Below, piece after piece: positions 17,782 through 32,286 of a stretch of DNA of 64,000 nt (position 1 is the first letter of the stretch; every line of letters starts with the position of its first letter). Under the pieces are notes generated by a model. The model was given only the letters and a program-made list of their open reading frames with translations, did not search any database and was not told the DNA's origin. The translations under genes were made by a program, and so were the position numbers. This DNA comes from Bog-473 sp963741995 (GTDB lineage Bacteria > Actinomycetota > Acidimicrobiia > Acidimicrobiales > RAAP-2). The DNA is taken from positions 259,115 to 323,114 of the forward strand of contig CAVUKI010000006.1 in assembly GCA_963741995.1 (NCBI GenBank), given 5' to 3'.

Positions 17782-17810
17782 TTGTATCCAGGCACGTCCC
17801 ACGATAAGAT
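17782..17810 (+). promoter_or_regulatory. Candidate rpoB promoter
   Basis: TTGTAT, a 17-bp spacer, and TAAGAT form a good sigma-70/SigA-like pair about 150 nt upstream of rpoB. It would let rpoBC be transcribed apart from the ribosomal protein genes. The remaining leader (17811-17961) has no gene. Not experimentally shown. Confidence 0.5.
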
Positions 17811-17961
17811 GCACGGTTGCCGTGCGTCTCCGTGTCTTCGATTCCGTAATTCCCCGGTATCGACGCGCGCCCGCGAAGCCCTGATTCCCGTCCCGTCCTC
17901 GTCCGTCCCGATTCGCTTCACCGCCCTCACCCGCCGCTTTTCACTTGGGAGGAGTTGACCG

Positions 17962-20900
17962 TTGTCCTCACGGTCCCGCAGTCCCGAACGTGTCTCGTTC
18001 GCCAATATCAACGAGGCTTTGCCGCTTCCCGACTTGATCGCCATTCAGCGCGATTCGTTTCAGTGGTTCCTCGACAAGGGGTTGGCCGAGGCCTACCACG
18101 ACATCAGTCCGATCGAGGACTTCACCGGCCAGCTGAGCCTGGAGCTCGAGTTCGACCCGACGGACGCCGACCTGCGCCCACCGCCGAAGTTCTCGGTGGA
18201 GGAGTGCAAGGAAAAGGACATGACGTACGCCGCGCCCGTCTTCGTGCGCGCCCGCTTCCTCAACGCCACCACGGGTGAGATCAAGGAGCAGACGGTCTTC
18301 ATGGGGGACTTCCCGATGATGACCGACCGCGGCACGTTCATCGTCAACGGCACCGAGCGTGTCGTGGTGAGCCAGCTCGTGCGTTCGCCCGGCGTGATCT
18401 TCCAGCCCGGACGAGATGCCAAGACGGTCTTCACCGGCACCATCCACCCGTACCGGGGTGAGTGGATCGAGCTCGACATCGAGGCCAAGCCGGGCAAGGA
18501 CGTCACTGCCGGCTGCCGCGTGGCCCGCAAGCGCCGCCTCTCCCTGTTCGTGCTCCTGCGCGCCCTGGGCTACGGCGACGAGGCCTTCCTGGACCGTTTC
18601 GTGCGCCACTTCGACTTCCTCGAAGGGCAGTGGGAGAAGGAGCGCAACCTGGCTCCGACCCGTGAAGAGGCTCTGCTCGAGATCTACAAGCGCGCCCGCC
18701 CCGGCGAGCCGCTGTCGGCCGAGGCCGCCCGCGTCTACTTCGAGAACGCCTTCTTCAACCCGAAGCGCTACGACCTCACCCGTGTCGGCCGCTACAAGCT
18801 GAACCGCAAGCTCGGCCCGGAGATCGACCGGTTGAGCGACCTGTTCGGCATCGACATCGAGAAGCCGGCCCCGAACCAGTCGGTGCTCAGCCCCTCGGAG
18901 ATCCTGGCCTCGGCCACGTACATGCTCCACCTGGCCCAGCACATGGCCGACGGTGAGTCGACGTACCGCATCGACGACCAGGACCACTTCGCCAACCGGC
19001 GCATCCGCTCGGTCGGCGAGCTCATCCAGAACCAGGTCCGGGTCGGCCTGAGCCGCATGGAGCGGGTCGTGCGCGAGCGCATGACCACCCAGGACGTCGA
19101 GGCCATCACGCCGCAGACGCTGATCAACATCCGCCCGGTCGTGGCCGCGGTGAAGGAGTTCTTCGGCACCTCGCAGCTGTCGCAGTTCATGGACCAGAAC
19201 AACCCGCTGTCGGGCCTGGCCCACAAGCGCCGCCTGTCCGCCCTCGGGCCAGGTGGCCTGTCCCGTGAGCGCGCCGGCTTCGAAGTCCGAGACGTGCACA
19301 CGTCCCACTACGGCCGCATGTGCCCGATCGAGACCCCGGAGGGCCCGAACATCGGCCTGATCGGGGCCCTGGCCACCTACGCCCGGGTCAACGAGTACGG
19401 CTTCATCGAGACCCCGTACCGCACGGTGGTCGGCGGCAAGGTCACCGACGAGGTCAGCTACCTGGCGGCCGACGAGGAAGAGGAGCACGTCATCGCGCAG
19501 GCCAACGCTGCGGTCTCCGCGGACGGGCGCCTGACCGAGGAGCGCGTCCTGGTGCGCCGCGGCCCGCAAGGGACCGGCGTACGCATGGGTGCTGTCAACA
19601 CCTCCTACGGGACGACGTCGGAGATCGACTTCGTGCCGCCGTCCGAGGTGGACCTCATGGACGTCTCGCCGAAGCAGATCGTCTCCGTCTCGACGGCGTT
19701 GATCCCCTTCGTCGAGCACGACGACGCCAACCGGGCCCTCATGGGCGCCAACATGCAGAAGCAGGCCGTGCCGCTGGTCATGCCCGAGGCGCCGTACATC
19801 GGCACCGGGGTCGAGGCCCGCGCCGCCCGCGACGCCGGCGACGTGATCCTCGCCGAGGGCGACGGCACCGTCACCGAGATCAGCGGCGACGCCATCACGG
19901 TCGAGTACGCCCCCGGGCAGAAGGACCGCCTCGGCACGGCGCTCGGGCGCAAGGTGTACCGCCTGTCCAAGTTCCGGCGCTCCAACCAGAACACGTGCAT
20001 CAACCACCGCACGCTGGTCGCAGAAGGCCAGAGCGTGGTGCCGGGCGACCTGCTGGCCGACGGCCCCTCGACCCACAACGGTGAGCTGGCGCTGGGCAAG
20101 AACCTGCTCGTCGCCTTCATGCCGTGGGAGGGCTACAACTACGAGGACGCCATCATCCTGTCGGAGCGCCTCGTGCGCGACGACGTGCTGACGTCCATCC
20201 ACATTGAGGAGCACGAGGTCGACGCCCGCGACACCAAGCTGGGCGCCGAGGAGATCACCCGGGACATCCCGAACCTGTCGGAGGAGATCCTGGCCGACCT
20301 CGACGACCGCGGCATCATCCGCGTCGGCGCCGAGGTGGAGCCGGGCGACGTCCTCGTCGGCAAGGTGACCCCGAAGGGTGAGACGGAGCAGACGCCCGAA
20401 GAGCGGCTGCTGCGCGCCATCTTCGGTGAGAAGGCCCGCGAGGTGCGTGACACCTCGCTCAAGGTCCCGCACGGCGAGTACGGCAAGGTCATCGACGTCC
20501 GTGTCTTCTCCCGCGAGGAGTCGCACGAGCTGCCGCCGGGAGTCAACCAGCTGGTACGGGTCTATGTAGCCCAGAAGCGCAAGATCTCCGAGGGCGACAA
20601 GCTCGCCGGCCGTCACGGCAACAAGGGCGTCATCTCCAAGATCCTGCCGGTCGAGGACATGCCCTACCTGTCGGACGGCACCCCGGTCGACATCATCCTG
20701 AACCCCCTCGGCGTGCCGAGCCGGATGAACGTCGGCCAGGTGCTGGAGTCGCACCTCGGCTACGCCGCCCGCCACGGCTGGGAGGGCGTGGTGGTCAACG
20801 AGGGTGTGGGGACGAGCGCCAAGGGCGACGGTGCGGCGCGCAAGACACGGCCGCGCACCGAGCCGGCAGCCTGGGTCTCGACCCCGGTCTTCGACGGCGC

Positions 20901-21551
20901 CCACTGGGACGAGGTCGAGGACGCCGGGGCCCACCCGACGATCCAGAAGGTCTTCAGCACGCTGAACTCGGACTCGGCCAACGGTGACGTGCAGATCGGC
21001 ACCGACGGCAAGGTCACGCTCTACAACGGGCGCACCGGCGAGGTGTACGACAACCCGATCTCGGTCGGCTTCGTCTACATCCTGAAGCTGGCCCACCTGG
21101 TCGACGACAAGATCCACGCCCGCTCCACCGGCCCATACTCCATGATCACCCAGCAGCCGCTGGGTGGGAAGGCGCAGTTCGGTGGCCAGCGCTTCGGCGA
21201 AATGGAGGTCTGGGCGTTGGAAGCGTTCGGCGCGGCCTACGCCCTGCAGGAGCTCCTGACCATCAAGTCCGACGACGTGCTGGGCCGGGTCAAGGTCTAC
21301 GAGGCCATCGTCAAGGGCGAGAACATCCCCGAACCGGGCATACCCGAGAGTTTCAAGGTCCTCATCAAGGAGATGCAGTCGCTCTGCCTCGACGTCGAGG
21401 TTCTCGCCGTCGACGGCCGGGAGATCGAGATGCACGAGCTGGACGAAGACGTGTTCCGCACTGCCGAGGAGCTGGGCATCGACATCAGCCGCAACGAGCG
21501 CGGCTCCGACGAAGAAGACGAGCGGCGCGCCGCAGAGAGGAGCTTCAACTA

Positions 21552-21552
<1 letters not shown>
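17962..21552 (+). CDS. rpoB: DNA-directed RNA polymerase beta subunit
   Basis: Beta subunit of 1196 aa that forms one side of the catalytic cleft. The start codon is TTG at 17962, set by GGGAGGAG 8-10 nt upstream and by the conserved opening SPERVSFANINEALPLPDLI. The rifampicin region reads SQLSQFMDQNNPLSGLAHKR followed by RLSALGPGG. The key Asp, His and Ser residues are wild type, while the usual Thr of the mycobacterial GLTHKR is Ala. Other landmarks are EGPNIGLIG, GKNLLVAFMPWEGYNYEDAI and the C-terminal KAQFGGQRFGEMEVWALEAFGA. No frame break occurs. Its TAA stop shares one base with the rpoC start. Confidence 0.98.
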
Positions 21553-25619
<4,067 letters not shown>

Positions 25620-25657
25620 GCTACCCCCGTACGGCGGAAGACGAAGGAGAGGGTCGG

Positions 25658-26629
25658 TTGGCGATACCGGGGGTGGTGGGTGGCTCGGGCACTCCCGACG
25701 GCGCGGTCGTCGCGCCCGGGGCGGGCCACTACCGCCTGTCCGACATCCGGGCCCTGGAGGCCCAGTCCATCCACGTCTTCCGGGAGGTGGCGGCCGAGTT
25801 CGAGCGTCCCACGCTCATGTTCTCGGGCGGCAAGGACTCCATCGTCATGCTGCACCTGGCCAAGAAGGCCTTCTGGCCGGCGCCGGTGCCCTTCCCCGTC
25901 CTCCACGTGGACACGGGGCGCAACTTCGACGAGGTGTTGGAATTCCGGGACCGCCACGCGGCCGAGCTCGGCGTCAGGGTGGTCGTGGCCAAGGTCCAGG
26001 ACGACATCGATGCCGGCCGCACGGTCGAGGACACGTCGCCCGGTGCCACGCGCAACCGGCTGCAGACGCCGACCCTGCTCCGGGCCATTGCCGAGGGCCG
26101 GCACGACGCCGTCTTCGGCGGAGCCCGCCGCGACGAGGAGAAGGCCCGGGCCAAGGAGCGGATCTTCAGCTTCCGCGACGAGTTCGGCCAGTGGGACCCC
26201 AAGAACCAGCGGCCCGAGCTGTGGAACCTCTACAACGCCCGGCACAACAAGGGCGAGCACATCCGGGTCTTCCCGCTCTCGAACTGGACCGAGCTCGATG
26301 TCTGGAACTACATCCGGGACGAGAGCATCGACGTCCCGTCGATCTATTTCGCCCATCGCCGCCAGGTGTTCCAGCGTGACGGCATGCTCATGGCGGTCAC
26401 CGAGCACCTGGCCCCCGGGGAGGGAGATCCCGTCTCCGAAACCATGGTGCGCTTCCGGACGGTCGGCGATGCCGACTGCACGGGGTGCGTCGAATCGATG
26501 GCCGAGACCATCGACCTCGTCATCGGGGAGGTGGCCAGCACCCGGCTGACCGAGCGCGGGGCCACCCGGGCCGACGACCGCATTTCGGAGGCCGGCATGG
26601 AGGACCGCAAGCGGGAGGGGTACTTCTAG
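25658..26629 (+). CDS. cysD: Sulfate adenylyltransferase subunit 2, copy 1
   Basis: ATP-sulfurylase catalytic subunit of 323 aa that forms APS from sulfate and ATP together with the GTPase CysN. The PP-loop is FSGGKDSIVMLHL. Further conserved blocks are HVDTGRNFDEVLEFRD, GGARRDEEKARAKERIFSFRD, QWDPKNQRPELWNLYNAR, HIRVFPLSNWTELDVWNYI and the ending ISEAGMEDRKREGYF. The TTG start at 25658 is supported by GGAGAGGG. It lies 38 nt after rpoC and may receive read-through. Its stop TAG overlaps the GTG of cysNC (TAGTG). Confidence 0.95.
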   Translation: MAIPGVVGGSGTPDGAVVAPGAGHYRLSDIRALEAQSIHVFREVAAEFERPTLMFSGGKDSIVMLHLAKKAFWPAPVPFPVLHVDTGRNFDEVLEFRDRHAAELGVRVVVAKVQDDIDAGRTVEDTSPGATRNRLQTPTLLRAIAEGRHDAVFGGARRDEEKARAKERIFSFRDEFGQWDPKNQRPELWNLYNARHNKGEHIRVFPLSNWTELDVWNYIRDESIDVPSIYFAHRRQVFQRDGMLMAVTEHLAPGEGDPVSETMVRFRTVGDADCTGCVESMAETIDLVIGEVASTRLTERGATRADDRISEAGMEDRKREGYF

Positions 26630-28491
26630 TGGCCGAGCTCCTGCGCCTGGCCACGGCCGGTTCGGTGGACGACGGTAAGTCGACCCTCATCGGCCGCCTC
26701 CTGTACGACGCCAAGGGCATATTCGAAGACCAGCTCGAGGCCATCCGCCGCACCAGCGAGCTGCGGGGCGGGACGGAGACGGACCTGGCGCTGCTGACCG
26801 ACGGCCTGCGGGCCGAGCGGGAGCAGGGCATCACGATCGACGTGGCCTACCGCTACTTCGCCACACCCAAGCGCAAGTTCATCATCGCCGATACCCCCGG
26901 GCACACCGAGTACACGCGCAACATGGTCACGGGGGCTTCCAACGCGCACGTCGCCCTCATCCTGATCGACGCTCGCAAGGGCGTGATCGAGCAGACTCGC
27001 CGCCACGCCTTCCTCTCCTCCATGCTGGGCGTGCCGCACATGGTCGTGTGTGTCAACAAGATGGACCTGATCGATTGGGACCAGGACCGCTACGAGCGGA
27101 TCAAGTCCGATTTCATGGAGTTCGCCGCCCGGTTGAACGTGCACGACATCACGTTCATCCCCATTTCGGCGTTGCGCGGGGACAACGTGGTGCAGCGCTC
27201 CGAGCACATGTGGTGGTACGACGGCTCGCCCCTGCTGAACCACCTGGAGTCGGTCTATATCGGCAGCGACGAGAACTTCATCGACCCGCGCTTTCCCGTG
27301 CAGTACGTCATCCGGAGCCAGACGCCGGAGAACCCCGACTTCCGGGGCTACGCGGGGACGGTGGCCAGCGGCGTGCTCCGTCCGGGAGACGACGTGCTGG
27401 TCCTGCCCACCGGCACGACGTCACGCATCGCCTCCATCGCGACGGCGGACGGCGAGGTGGCCGAGGCGTTCCCGCCGATGGCCGTGGTCATCACCCTGGA
27501 GGACGACATCGCCGTCTCCCGGGGCGACATCCTCTGCCGGCCCAACAATCGCCCGACCGTCTCGCACGACATTGAGGCCACGGTCTGCTGGATGGACGAC
27601 CGCTCCACGCTCGTCGAGGGGCGCGTGTATCTGCTCAAGCACAGCACGCGCACGGTGCGGGCCACCGCCCAGACCCTGCACTACCGCCTGGACGTCAACG
27701 GCCTGCACCGCGACGAGGCGGCACCGCAGCTCGAATTGAACGAGGTCGGACGTCTCACCTTTCGCTGCACCGAGCCGCTGCTGGTCGACGATTACACGAC
27801 GAACCGCTCCACCGGCAGCTTCATCATCATCGACCCGATCACCAATGCGACGGTGGGTGCGGGCGTCATACGTGTCATCGCCAGCACCCATGCCAGCCCG
27901 AACGTCGTCCGCCACGAGGACGGCCGGTTGGCGCGCCCGGACCGCTTCGCTGCGCTGGGAACGTCGGGAGCGACGCTGCTGTTCACCGGCCTGTCCGGCG
28001 CCGGCAAGTCGACGGTGGCCGCCGGTGTGGAGGAGGCATTCGTGCGCTCGGCGCGGCCCGCCTTTCTGCTCGACGGGGACAACCTGCGCCACGGGTTGAA
28101 CGCCGACCTCGGCTTCTCCGACCGTGACCGCACGGAGAATGTCCGCCGGGCCGGCGAGGTGGCATGCATGTTCGCCGAGTCTGGTGCGCTGGCGCTCATC
28201 GCTCTCATCTGCCCGTTCGAAGAGGACCGTCGACTCATCCGGGCCCTGCACGAACAGGCGGACCTCCCCTACGTCGAGGTCTTCGTCGATACGTCACTCG
28301 AGGAGTGCGAGCGCCGGGACCCGAAGGGCCTGTACGCGCGAGCCCGGGCCGGGCAGCTTCCCGGGTTCACCGGCATCGATTCCGACTACGAGGTGCCGGC
28401 GCGGCCGGACCTGGTCCTCGGGCCCGACTCGGGCTCGCTCTCCGAGCAGGTTTCGAGCGTTCTCGAACTGCTGGACGGGATTCTGCGCTAA
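26629..28491 (+). CDS. cysNC: Bifunctional sulfate adenylyltransferase GTPase/APS kinase, copy 1
   Basis: This 620-aa fusion makes PAPS from APS in two steps. CysN part: G1 GSVDDGKSTLIGRLL, switch region TDGLRAEREQGITIDVAYRYF, G3 DTPGHTEYTRNM and G4 NKMDL, then beta-barrel domains. CysC part: from about residue 445, with Walker A FTGLSGAGKSTVAA starting at residue 452, DGDNLRHGLNADLGFSDRDRTENVRRAGEVA, and FVDTSLEECERRDPKGLYARARAG. GTP hydrolysis drives APS synthesis and the kinase phosphorylates the 3'-OH. GTG 26629 overlaps the cysD stop. APS reductase or PAPS-using enzymes are not in the window. Confidence 0.95.
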   Translation: MAELLRLATAGSVDDGKSTLIGRLLYDAKGIFEDQLEAIRRTSELRGGTETDLALLTDGLRAEREQGITIDVAYRYFATPKRKFIIADTPGHTEYTRNMVTGASNAHVALILIDARKGVIEQTRRHAFLSSMLGVPHMVVCVNKMDLIDWDQDRYERIKSDFMEFAARLNVHDITFIPISALRGDNVVQRSEHMWWYDGSPLLNHLESVYIGSDENFIDPRFPVQYVIRSQTPENPDFRGYAGTVASGVLRPGDDVLVLPTGTTSRIASIATADGEVAEAFPPMAVVITLEDDIAVSRGDILCRPNNRPTVSHDIEATVCWMDDRSTLVEGRVYLLKHSTRTVRATAQTLHYRLDVNGLHRDEAAPQLELNEVGRLTFRCTEPLLVDDYTTNRSTGSFIIIDPITNATVGAGVIRVIASTHASPNVVRHEDGRLARPDRFAALGTSGATLLFTGLSGAGKSTVAAGVEEAFVRSARPAFLLDGDNLRHGLNADLGFSDRDRTENVRRAGEVACMFAESGALALIALICPFEEDRRLIRALHEQADLPYVEVFVDTSLEECERRDPKGLYARARAGQLPGFTGIDSDYEVPARPDLVLGPDSGSLSEQVSSVLELLDGILR

Positions 28492-28873
28492 CTCATTCGA
28501 ACCAGCCCCGTGGCGGCCGGCGGCAAGCGCCCGCAACGACCATCGGGACGAGGCCGCATCATCGTGCACGTCGGTGGTGTTCGACGTCGTGTGTGCCTCA
28601 ATGTCGGATGGCGCGCCGCGACCCGCGTTGTCAACCGTACGATTGTTTGCCCGTTCCTTCTCGCGTCGGCGGGTGATGTGTCGGTCGACAAGCGTGCGAC
28701 TGTCGCGACGAGATGAATTTCTCTCGCAACTCTCTGTATTGAGGTCCGGGCACTTCCTTTCCGCGTTCGCGGCGTCTTACCATGCACCCGGGAAGAGGAA
28801 CGTGGGTGATGCCGCGAGCCTCGACGGCTCTGTTGTCTCGGAGTTGTCAAAGCAATGTCGGAGGCGCCCATCG
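28492..28873 (+). other. Intergenic region between the two cysDNC operons
   Basis: 382 bp with no convincing gene on either strand. It is less GC-biased than its flanks and probably holds the promoter of the second operon, but I could not pick a -35/-10 pair with confidence. No shared operator with the first cysD upstream region was seen. Confidence 0.4.
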
Positions 28874-29863
28874 ATGGTCAGACCCACGGCACCACACAGT
28901 CAGTACGCCGGGCCCATCTCACCTGACGCTGGTCGTGACGGTGAACCGGAGAGCACGGGCGCGTACAAGCTCAGCCACTTCGGCGCGCTGGAGGCCCAGT
29001 CGATCTACATCATCCGCGAAGTGGCCGCTGAGTTCGAGCGTCCCGCCCTGTTGTTCTCCGGCGGGAAGGACTCGATCGTCATGTTGCACTTGGCGCGCAA
29101 GGCGTTCTTTCCGTCTTCACCGCCATTTCCGGTGGTGCACATCGACACTGGGCGCAACTTCCCCGAAGTCCTCGATTTCCGTGACCGCACGGTGGAAGGT
29201 CTCGGGCTCCGGCTGGTGATCGGTCACGTGCAGGACGACATCGACGCCGGGCGCATCTCCGAAGAAACGGGCGCTCGGGCGACCCGCAACAAGCTCCAGA
29301 CGCCGACGCTGCTGCGCACGATCCGCGGGAACGAATTCGACGCCCTCTTCGGAGGCGCTCGACGGGACGAGGAGAAGGCGCGCGCCAAAGAGCGGATCTA
29401 CAGTTTCCGCGACCAGTACGGGCAGTGGGATCCGAAGAACCAGCGCCCCGAGCTGTGGAATCTCTACAACGCCCGGCACAACAAGGGCGAGCACATCCGG
29501 GTCTTTCCGCTGTCCAACTGGACGGAGCTCGATGTGTGGCAGTACATCGCCGACGAGCAAATCGAGGTGCCCTCCATCTATTTCTCTCACCAACGCACGG
29601 TCTTCGTGCGAGACGGCATGCTGATGTCGGTCAACGAACACCTCGTGCCCGACGAGGGAGCAGAGCTGTTCGAGGCACAAGTCCGGTTTCGCACGGTGGG
29701 AGATGCCGACTGCACCGGGTGCGTCGAGTCGCCGGCCCGCACGGTGGGGGACATCATCGAAGAGGTGGCGGTGACGAGGCTCACCGAGCGTGGCGCCACC
29801 CGCGCCGACGACCGCATCTCGGACAGTGGAATGGAAGACCGCAAACGGGAGGGTTATTTCTAA
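28874..29863 (+). CDS. cysD: Sulfate adenylyltransferase subunit 2, copy 2
   Basis: Second complete CysD of 329 aa. The PP-loop FSGGKDSIVMLHL and all other blocks are conserved (HIDTGRNFPEVLDFRD, GGARRDEEKARAKERIYSFRD, HIRVFPLSNWTELDVWQYI). Compared with copy 1 it differs at many positions in the N terminus and in the region AYKLSHFGALEAQSIYIIREV, so it is a diverged paralogue or an acquired homologue rather than a recent duplicate. ATG 28874 is chosen; an in-frame TTG at 28844 is possible. The stop codon overlaps the next ATG (TAATG). Its place ahead of the polysaccharide genes suggests a dedicated PAPS supply, which is inference. Confidence 0.94.
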   Translation: MVRPTAPHSQYAGPISPDAGRDGEPESTGAYKLSHFGALEAQSIYIIREVAAEFERPALLFSGGKDSIVMLHLARKAFFPSSPPFPVVHIDTGRNFPEVLDFRDRTVEGLGLRLVIGHVQDDIDAGRISEETGARATRNKLQTPTLLRTIRGNEFDALFGGARRDEEKARAKERIYSFRDQYGQWDPKNQRPELWNLYNARHNKGEHIRVFPLSNWTELDVWQYIADEQIEVPSIYFSHQRTVFVRDGMLMSVNEHLVPDEGAELFEAQVRFRTVGDADCTGCVESPARTVGDIIEEVAVTRLTERGATRADDRISDSGMEDRKREGYF

Positions 29864-31725
29864 TGACCGAGCTGCTACGTCTGGCTACGGCCGGCTCGGT
29901 GGACGACGGCAAGTCCACCCTGATCGGCCGGCTTTTGTACGACTCGAAGGCGATCTACGAGGACCAGCTCGACGCCATCAGCCGGACCAGCGTCCGGCGG
30001 GGCAACACAGTGACGGACCTGTCGCTCCTCACCGACGGGCTCAGGGCCGAGCGCGAGCAGGGCATCACCATTGACGTGGCCTACCGGTACTTCTCGACGC
30101 CGGAGCGGAAGTTCATCATTGCCGACACACCTGGCCACGCGGAGTACACGCGCAACATGGTCACCGGAGCCTCGAATGCGCATTTGGCGATGATTCTCAT
30201 CGATGCCCGCAACGGCATCGTCGAGCAGACCCGTCGCCATGCCTTCCTCTCACACCTGCTCGGGATACCCCATATGGTCGTCTGCATCAACAAGATGGAT
30301 CTCGTCGACTGGGACCGTGAACGGTTCGAGGAGATTCAGGAGGAGTTCATGGCGTTCGCCACCCGTCTCGATGTCCGGGATGTGGCGTTCATTCCCATAT
30401 CCGCGTTGCACGGCGACAACGTCGTCAATCCTTCGGACAACGCCTGGTGGTACCGGGGCAGGCCGCTTCTCAACCACCTCGAGAGCGTCTACATCGCGAG
30501 CGACGAGAACTTCATCGACCCGCGGTTCCCGGTGCAGTACGTCATCAGGTCACACGGCTCGACGGGCGTCGACTTCCGTGGCTACGCCGGGACCGTCGCC
30601 AGTGGGGTCTTCCGCCAGGGCGACCCAGTGGTGATCATGCCTTCAGGGATGGCGACCTCCATCAAGACGATCGAGACGGCGGACGGCCCTGTCATGGAGG
30701 CGTTCCCTCCCATGGCCGTCACCATGACCCTGGTCGACCCGGTGGGCGTTGCGCGCGGCGACATGATATGCCGCCCCAACAACCAGCCCAGCATGACCCA
30801 GGACATCGAGGCCACAGTGAGCTGGATGGACTCCCAGCACACGCTGACGGTCGGCGCACTGCTGCTGCTCAAGCACACGACCAAGTTGGCCCGGGCCACG
30901 GTTGAGGCACTGCACTACAAGATGGATATCAACGGCCTGCGCCGGGACGAATCTGCCACCGAACTCGCCCTCAACGACATCGGTCGCATACGGCTGCACA
31001 CGACCGAGCCGTTGGCCATCGACGATTACCAGCTCAACCGGGCGACGGGCAGCTTCATTCTGATCAGCCCGCATACCAACCTCACCGTGGGCGCCGGGAC
31101 GGTGAAGTTCGCCGCGCAACACGCGCCCAGCCCCAACGTGGTGCGTCACACCGGCAAGCTCACGGCCGAAGAGCGGTACCGTCACCTCGGCGTACACGGT
31201 GCCACTGTGCTCTTCACCGGCTTGTCCGGCTCGGGGAAGTCGACGCTGGCCTCTGCCGTGGAGGAGATCCTGGTGAAGCGGGGCCAGCCGGCCTTCATGG
31301 TCGACGGGGACAACCTTCGTCACAACCTCTGTAGCGACCTTGGATTCTCTCCAGAAGACCGTGCCGAGAACCTCCGGCGTGCCGGTGAAGTGGCACGCCT
31401 TCTGGCCGAGGACGGGACCATCGCGCTTCTCTCCCTCATCAGTCCGTGCGCCGACGAGCGTCGCAAGCTACGCGAAGTCCACGCCGACACTGGGATGACC
31501 TTCTTCGAGGTCTACGTCAACACCCCCCTCGAAATCTGTGAGGAGCGGGACCCGAAAGGCCTCTACGCCAGAGCGCGCGCGGGGGACCTGCCGGACTTCA
31601 CGGGTATCGGCGCCGAGTACGAGGTGCCGAAGTATCCCGACCTCGAACTGACTCCCGAATGCGGTGAGATCTTCGACCAGGCCCTGCGGGTGGTCAGGCT
31701 CCTGAGCGAGGCGAACCAGCCCTAG
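29863..31725 (+). CDS. cysNC: Bifunctional sulfate adenylyltransferase GTPase/APS kinase, copy 2
   Basis: This 620-aa fusion has the same length and domain order as copy 1. G1 is GSVDDGKSTLIGRLLYDS, G3 DTPGHAEYTRNM and G4 NKMDLVDWDR. The APS kinase Walker A is FTGLSGSGKSTLAS, followed by DGDNLRHNLCSDLGFSPEDRAENLRRAGEVA and YVNTPLEICEERDPKGLYARARAG. All catalytic motifs are intact, so both copies should make PAPS. It is followed by 561 bp without a gene and then the GH26-like operon. Confidence 0.94.
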   Translation: MTELLRLATAGSVDDGKSTLIGRLLYDSKAIYEDQLDAISRTSVRRGNTVTDLSLLTDGLRAEREQGITIDVAYRYFSTPERKFIIADTPGHAEYTRNMVTGASNAHLAMILIDARNGIVEQTRRHAFLSHLLGIPHMVVCINKMDLVDWDRERFEEIQEEFMAFATRLDVRDVAFIPISALHGDNVVNPSDNAWWYRGRPLLNHLESVYIASDENFIDPRFPVQYVIRSHGSTGVDFRGYAGTVASGVFRQGDPVVIMPSGMATSIKTIETADGPVMEAFPPMAVTMTLVDPVGVARGDMICRPNNQPSMTQDIEATVSWMDSQHTLTVGALLLLKHTTKLARATVEALHYKMDINGLRRDESATELALNDIGRIRLHTTEPLAIDDYQLNRATGSFILISPHTNLTVGAGTVKFAAQHAPSPNVVRHTGKLTAEERYRHLGVHGATVLFTGLSGSGKSTLASAVEEILVKRGQPAFMVDGDNLRHNLCSDLGFSPEDRAENLRRAGEVARLLAEDGTIALLSLISPCADERRKLREVHADTGMTFFEVYVNTPLEICEERDPKGLYARARAGDLPDFTGIGAEYEVPKYPDLELTPECGEIFDQALRVVRLLSEANQP

Positions 31726-32286
31726 AAGCGGCCCCGTTTTTCGACCAAGGGTCGGGGGCAGTTGCAGCCGTTCACGGGATCGTCATTTGGCTCCTACACG
31801 AGGATCTGCGGTGGCGTCGCCGGCGGCTCCTCCATCCTCGCGAAGAGAGAAATGGACGCTCCATCCTCCGCGATCACCCTCGGATCCAGCCCCGGGGAAC
31901 ACGAGGTGTTTCCGGTGCATAACGCAGTTGTTTGGGTGCTGCATCGCGCCCGGACTCCCAAGAGACCTCGTGCGTTTCACCGTCAAATACAACCAAAATT
32001 GTAGATATTGTAGGAATTCATCGAGTGCTCGAAGCTCGGCTCTTTTGCGGGTTGAATTGCGATCTGATTGTCGAAGTCGGCAATGATTTTGCACCCCAAA
32101 TGTGACTAAAGTCACATTTATGTCCACCGGGTTCCCCCTCCCGGTAGCCACACCACGGTCCCCGTTCTTGCTCCAAGACCTGCCTGTGGCTGCCGCGCCG
32201 CCTGAGCGGGGGCGTGTCATGAACAGAGGCACGGTGATGCTCCCCGCGCCGGGTGTCGCGCAGAGAGCCCTTCGGTCGCACGAGGC
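31726..32286 (+). other. Long intergenic region upstream of the GH26/HlyD/GT2 operon
   Basis: 561 bp with no supported gene. The part at 31980-32125 is clearly AT-richer than the surrounding DNA and ends in a CRP-type palindrome at 32098-32119. A small hairpin CGACC-AAG-GGTCG at 31744-31756 lies just after cysNC. The 167 nt between the operator and the GH26 start form a long leader in which I could not identify a known riboswitch. Confidence 0.5.
32098..32119 (+). promoter_or_regulatory. CRP/FNR-type operator
   Basis: A perfect 10-bp inverted repeat, AAATGTGACT and AGTCACATTT, separated by AA. It contains TGTGA-N6-TCACA, the consensus bound by CRP of E. coli and by actinobacterial CRP-family regulators. 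With only a 2-nt loop it is unlikely to act as an RNA hairpin. It lies 167 nt before the GH26 gene and should place the polysaccharide operon under a cAMP or other CRP-family regulator. Confidence 0.7.

Noticed and set aside
17968..21435. Minus-strand open frame of 1155 codons across rpoB
   Set aside because: It is antisense to a fully conserved rpoB. Long empty antisense frames are expected in GC-rich DNA, and no family motif was seen.
28510..28716. Possible 68-codon gene between the cysDNC operons
   Set aside because: No ribosome binding site, no recognisable motif, and basic random-like composition. Treated as intergenic.
31744..31756. Intrinsic terminator after cysNC copy 2
   Set aside because: The T-run lies before rather than after the hairpin on the plus strand, so it would not terminate cysNC.
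32098..32119. The palindrome as a transcription terminator of cysNC
   Set aside because: The loop would be only 2 nt, it lies about 370 nt after cysNC, and the arms are not GC-rich with a T-run. The CRP-site reading fits better.
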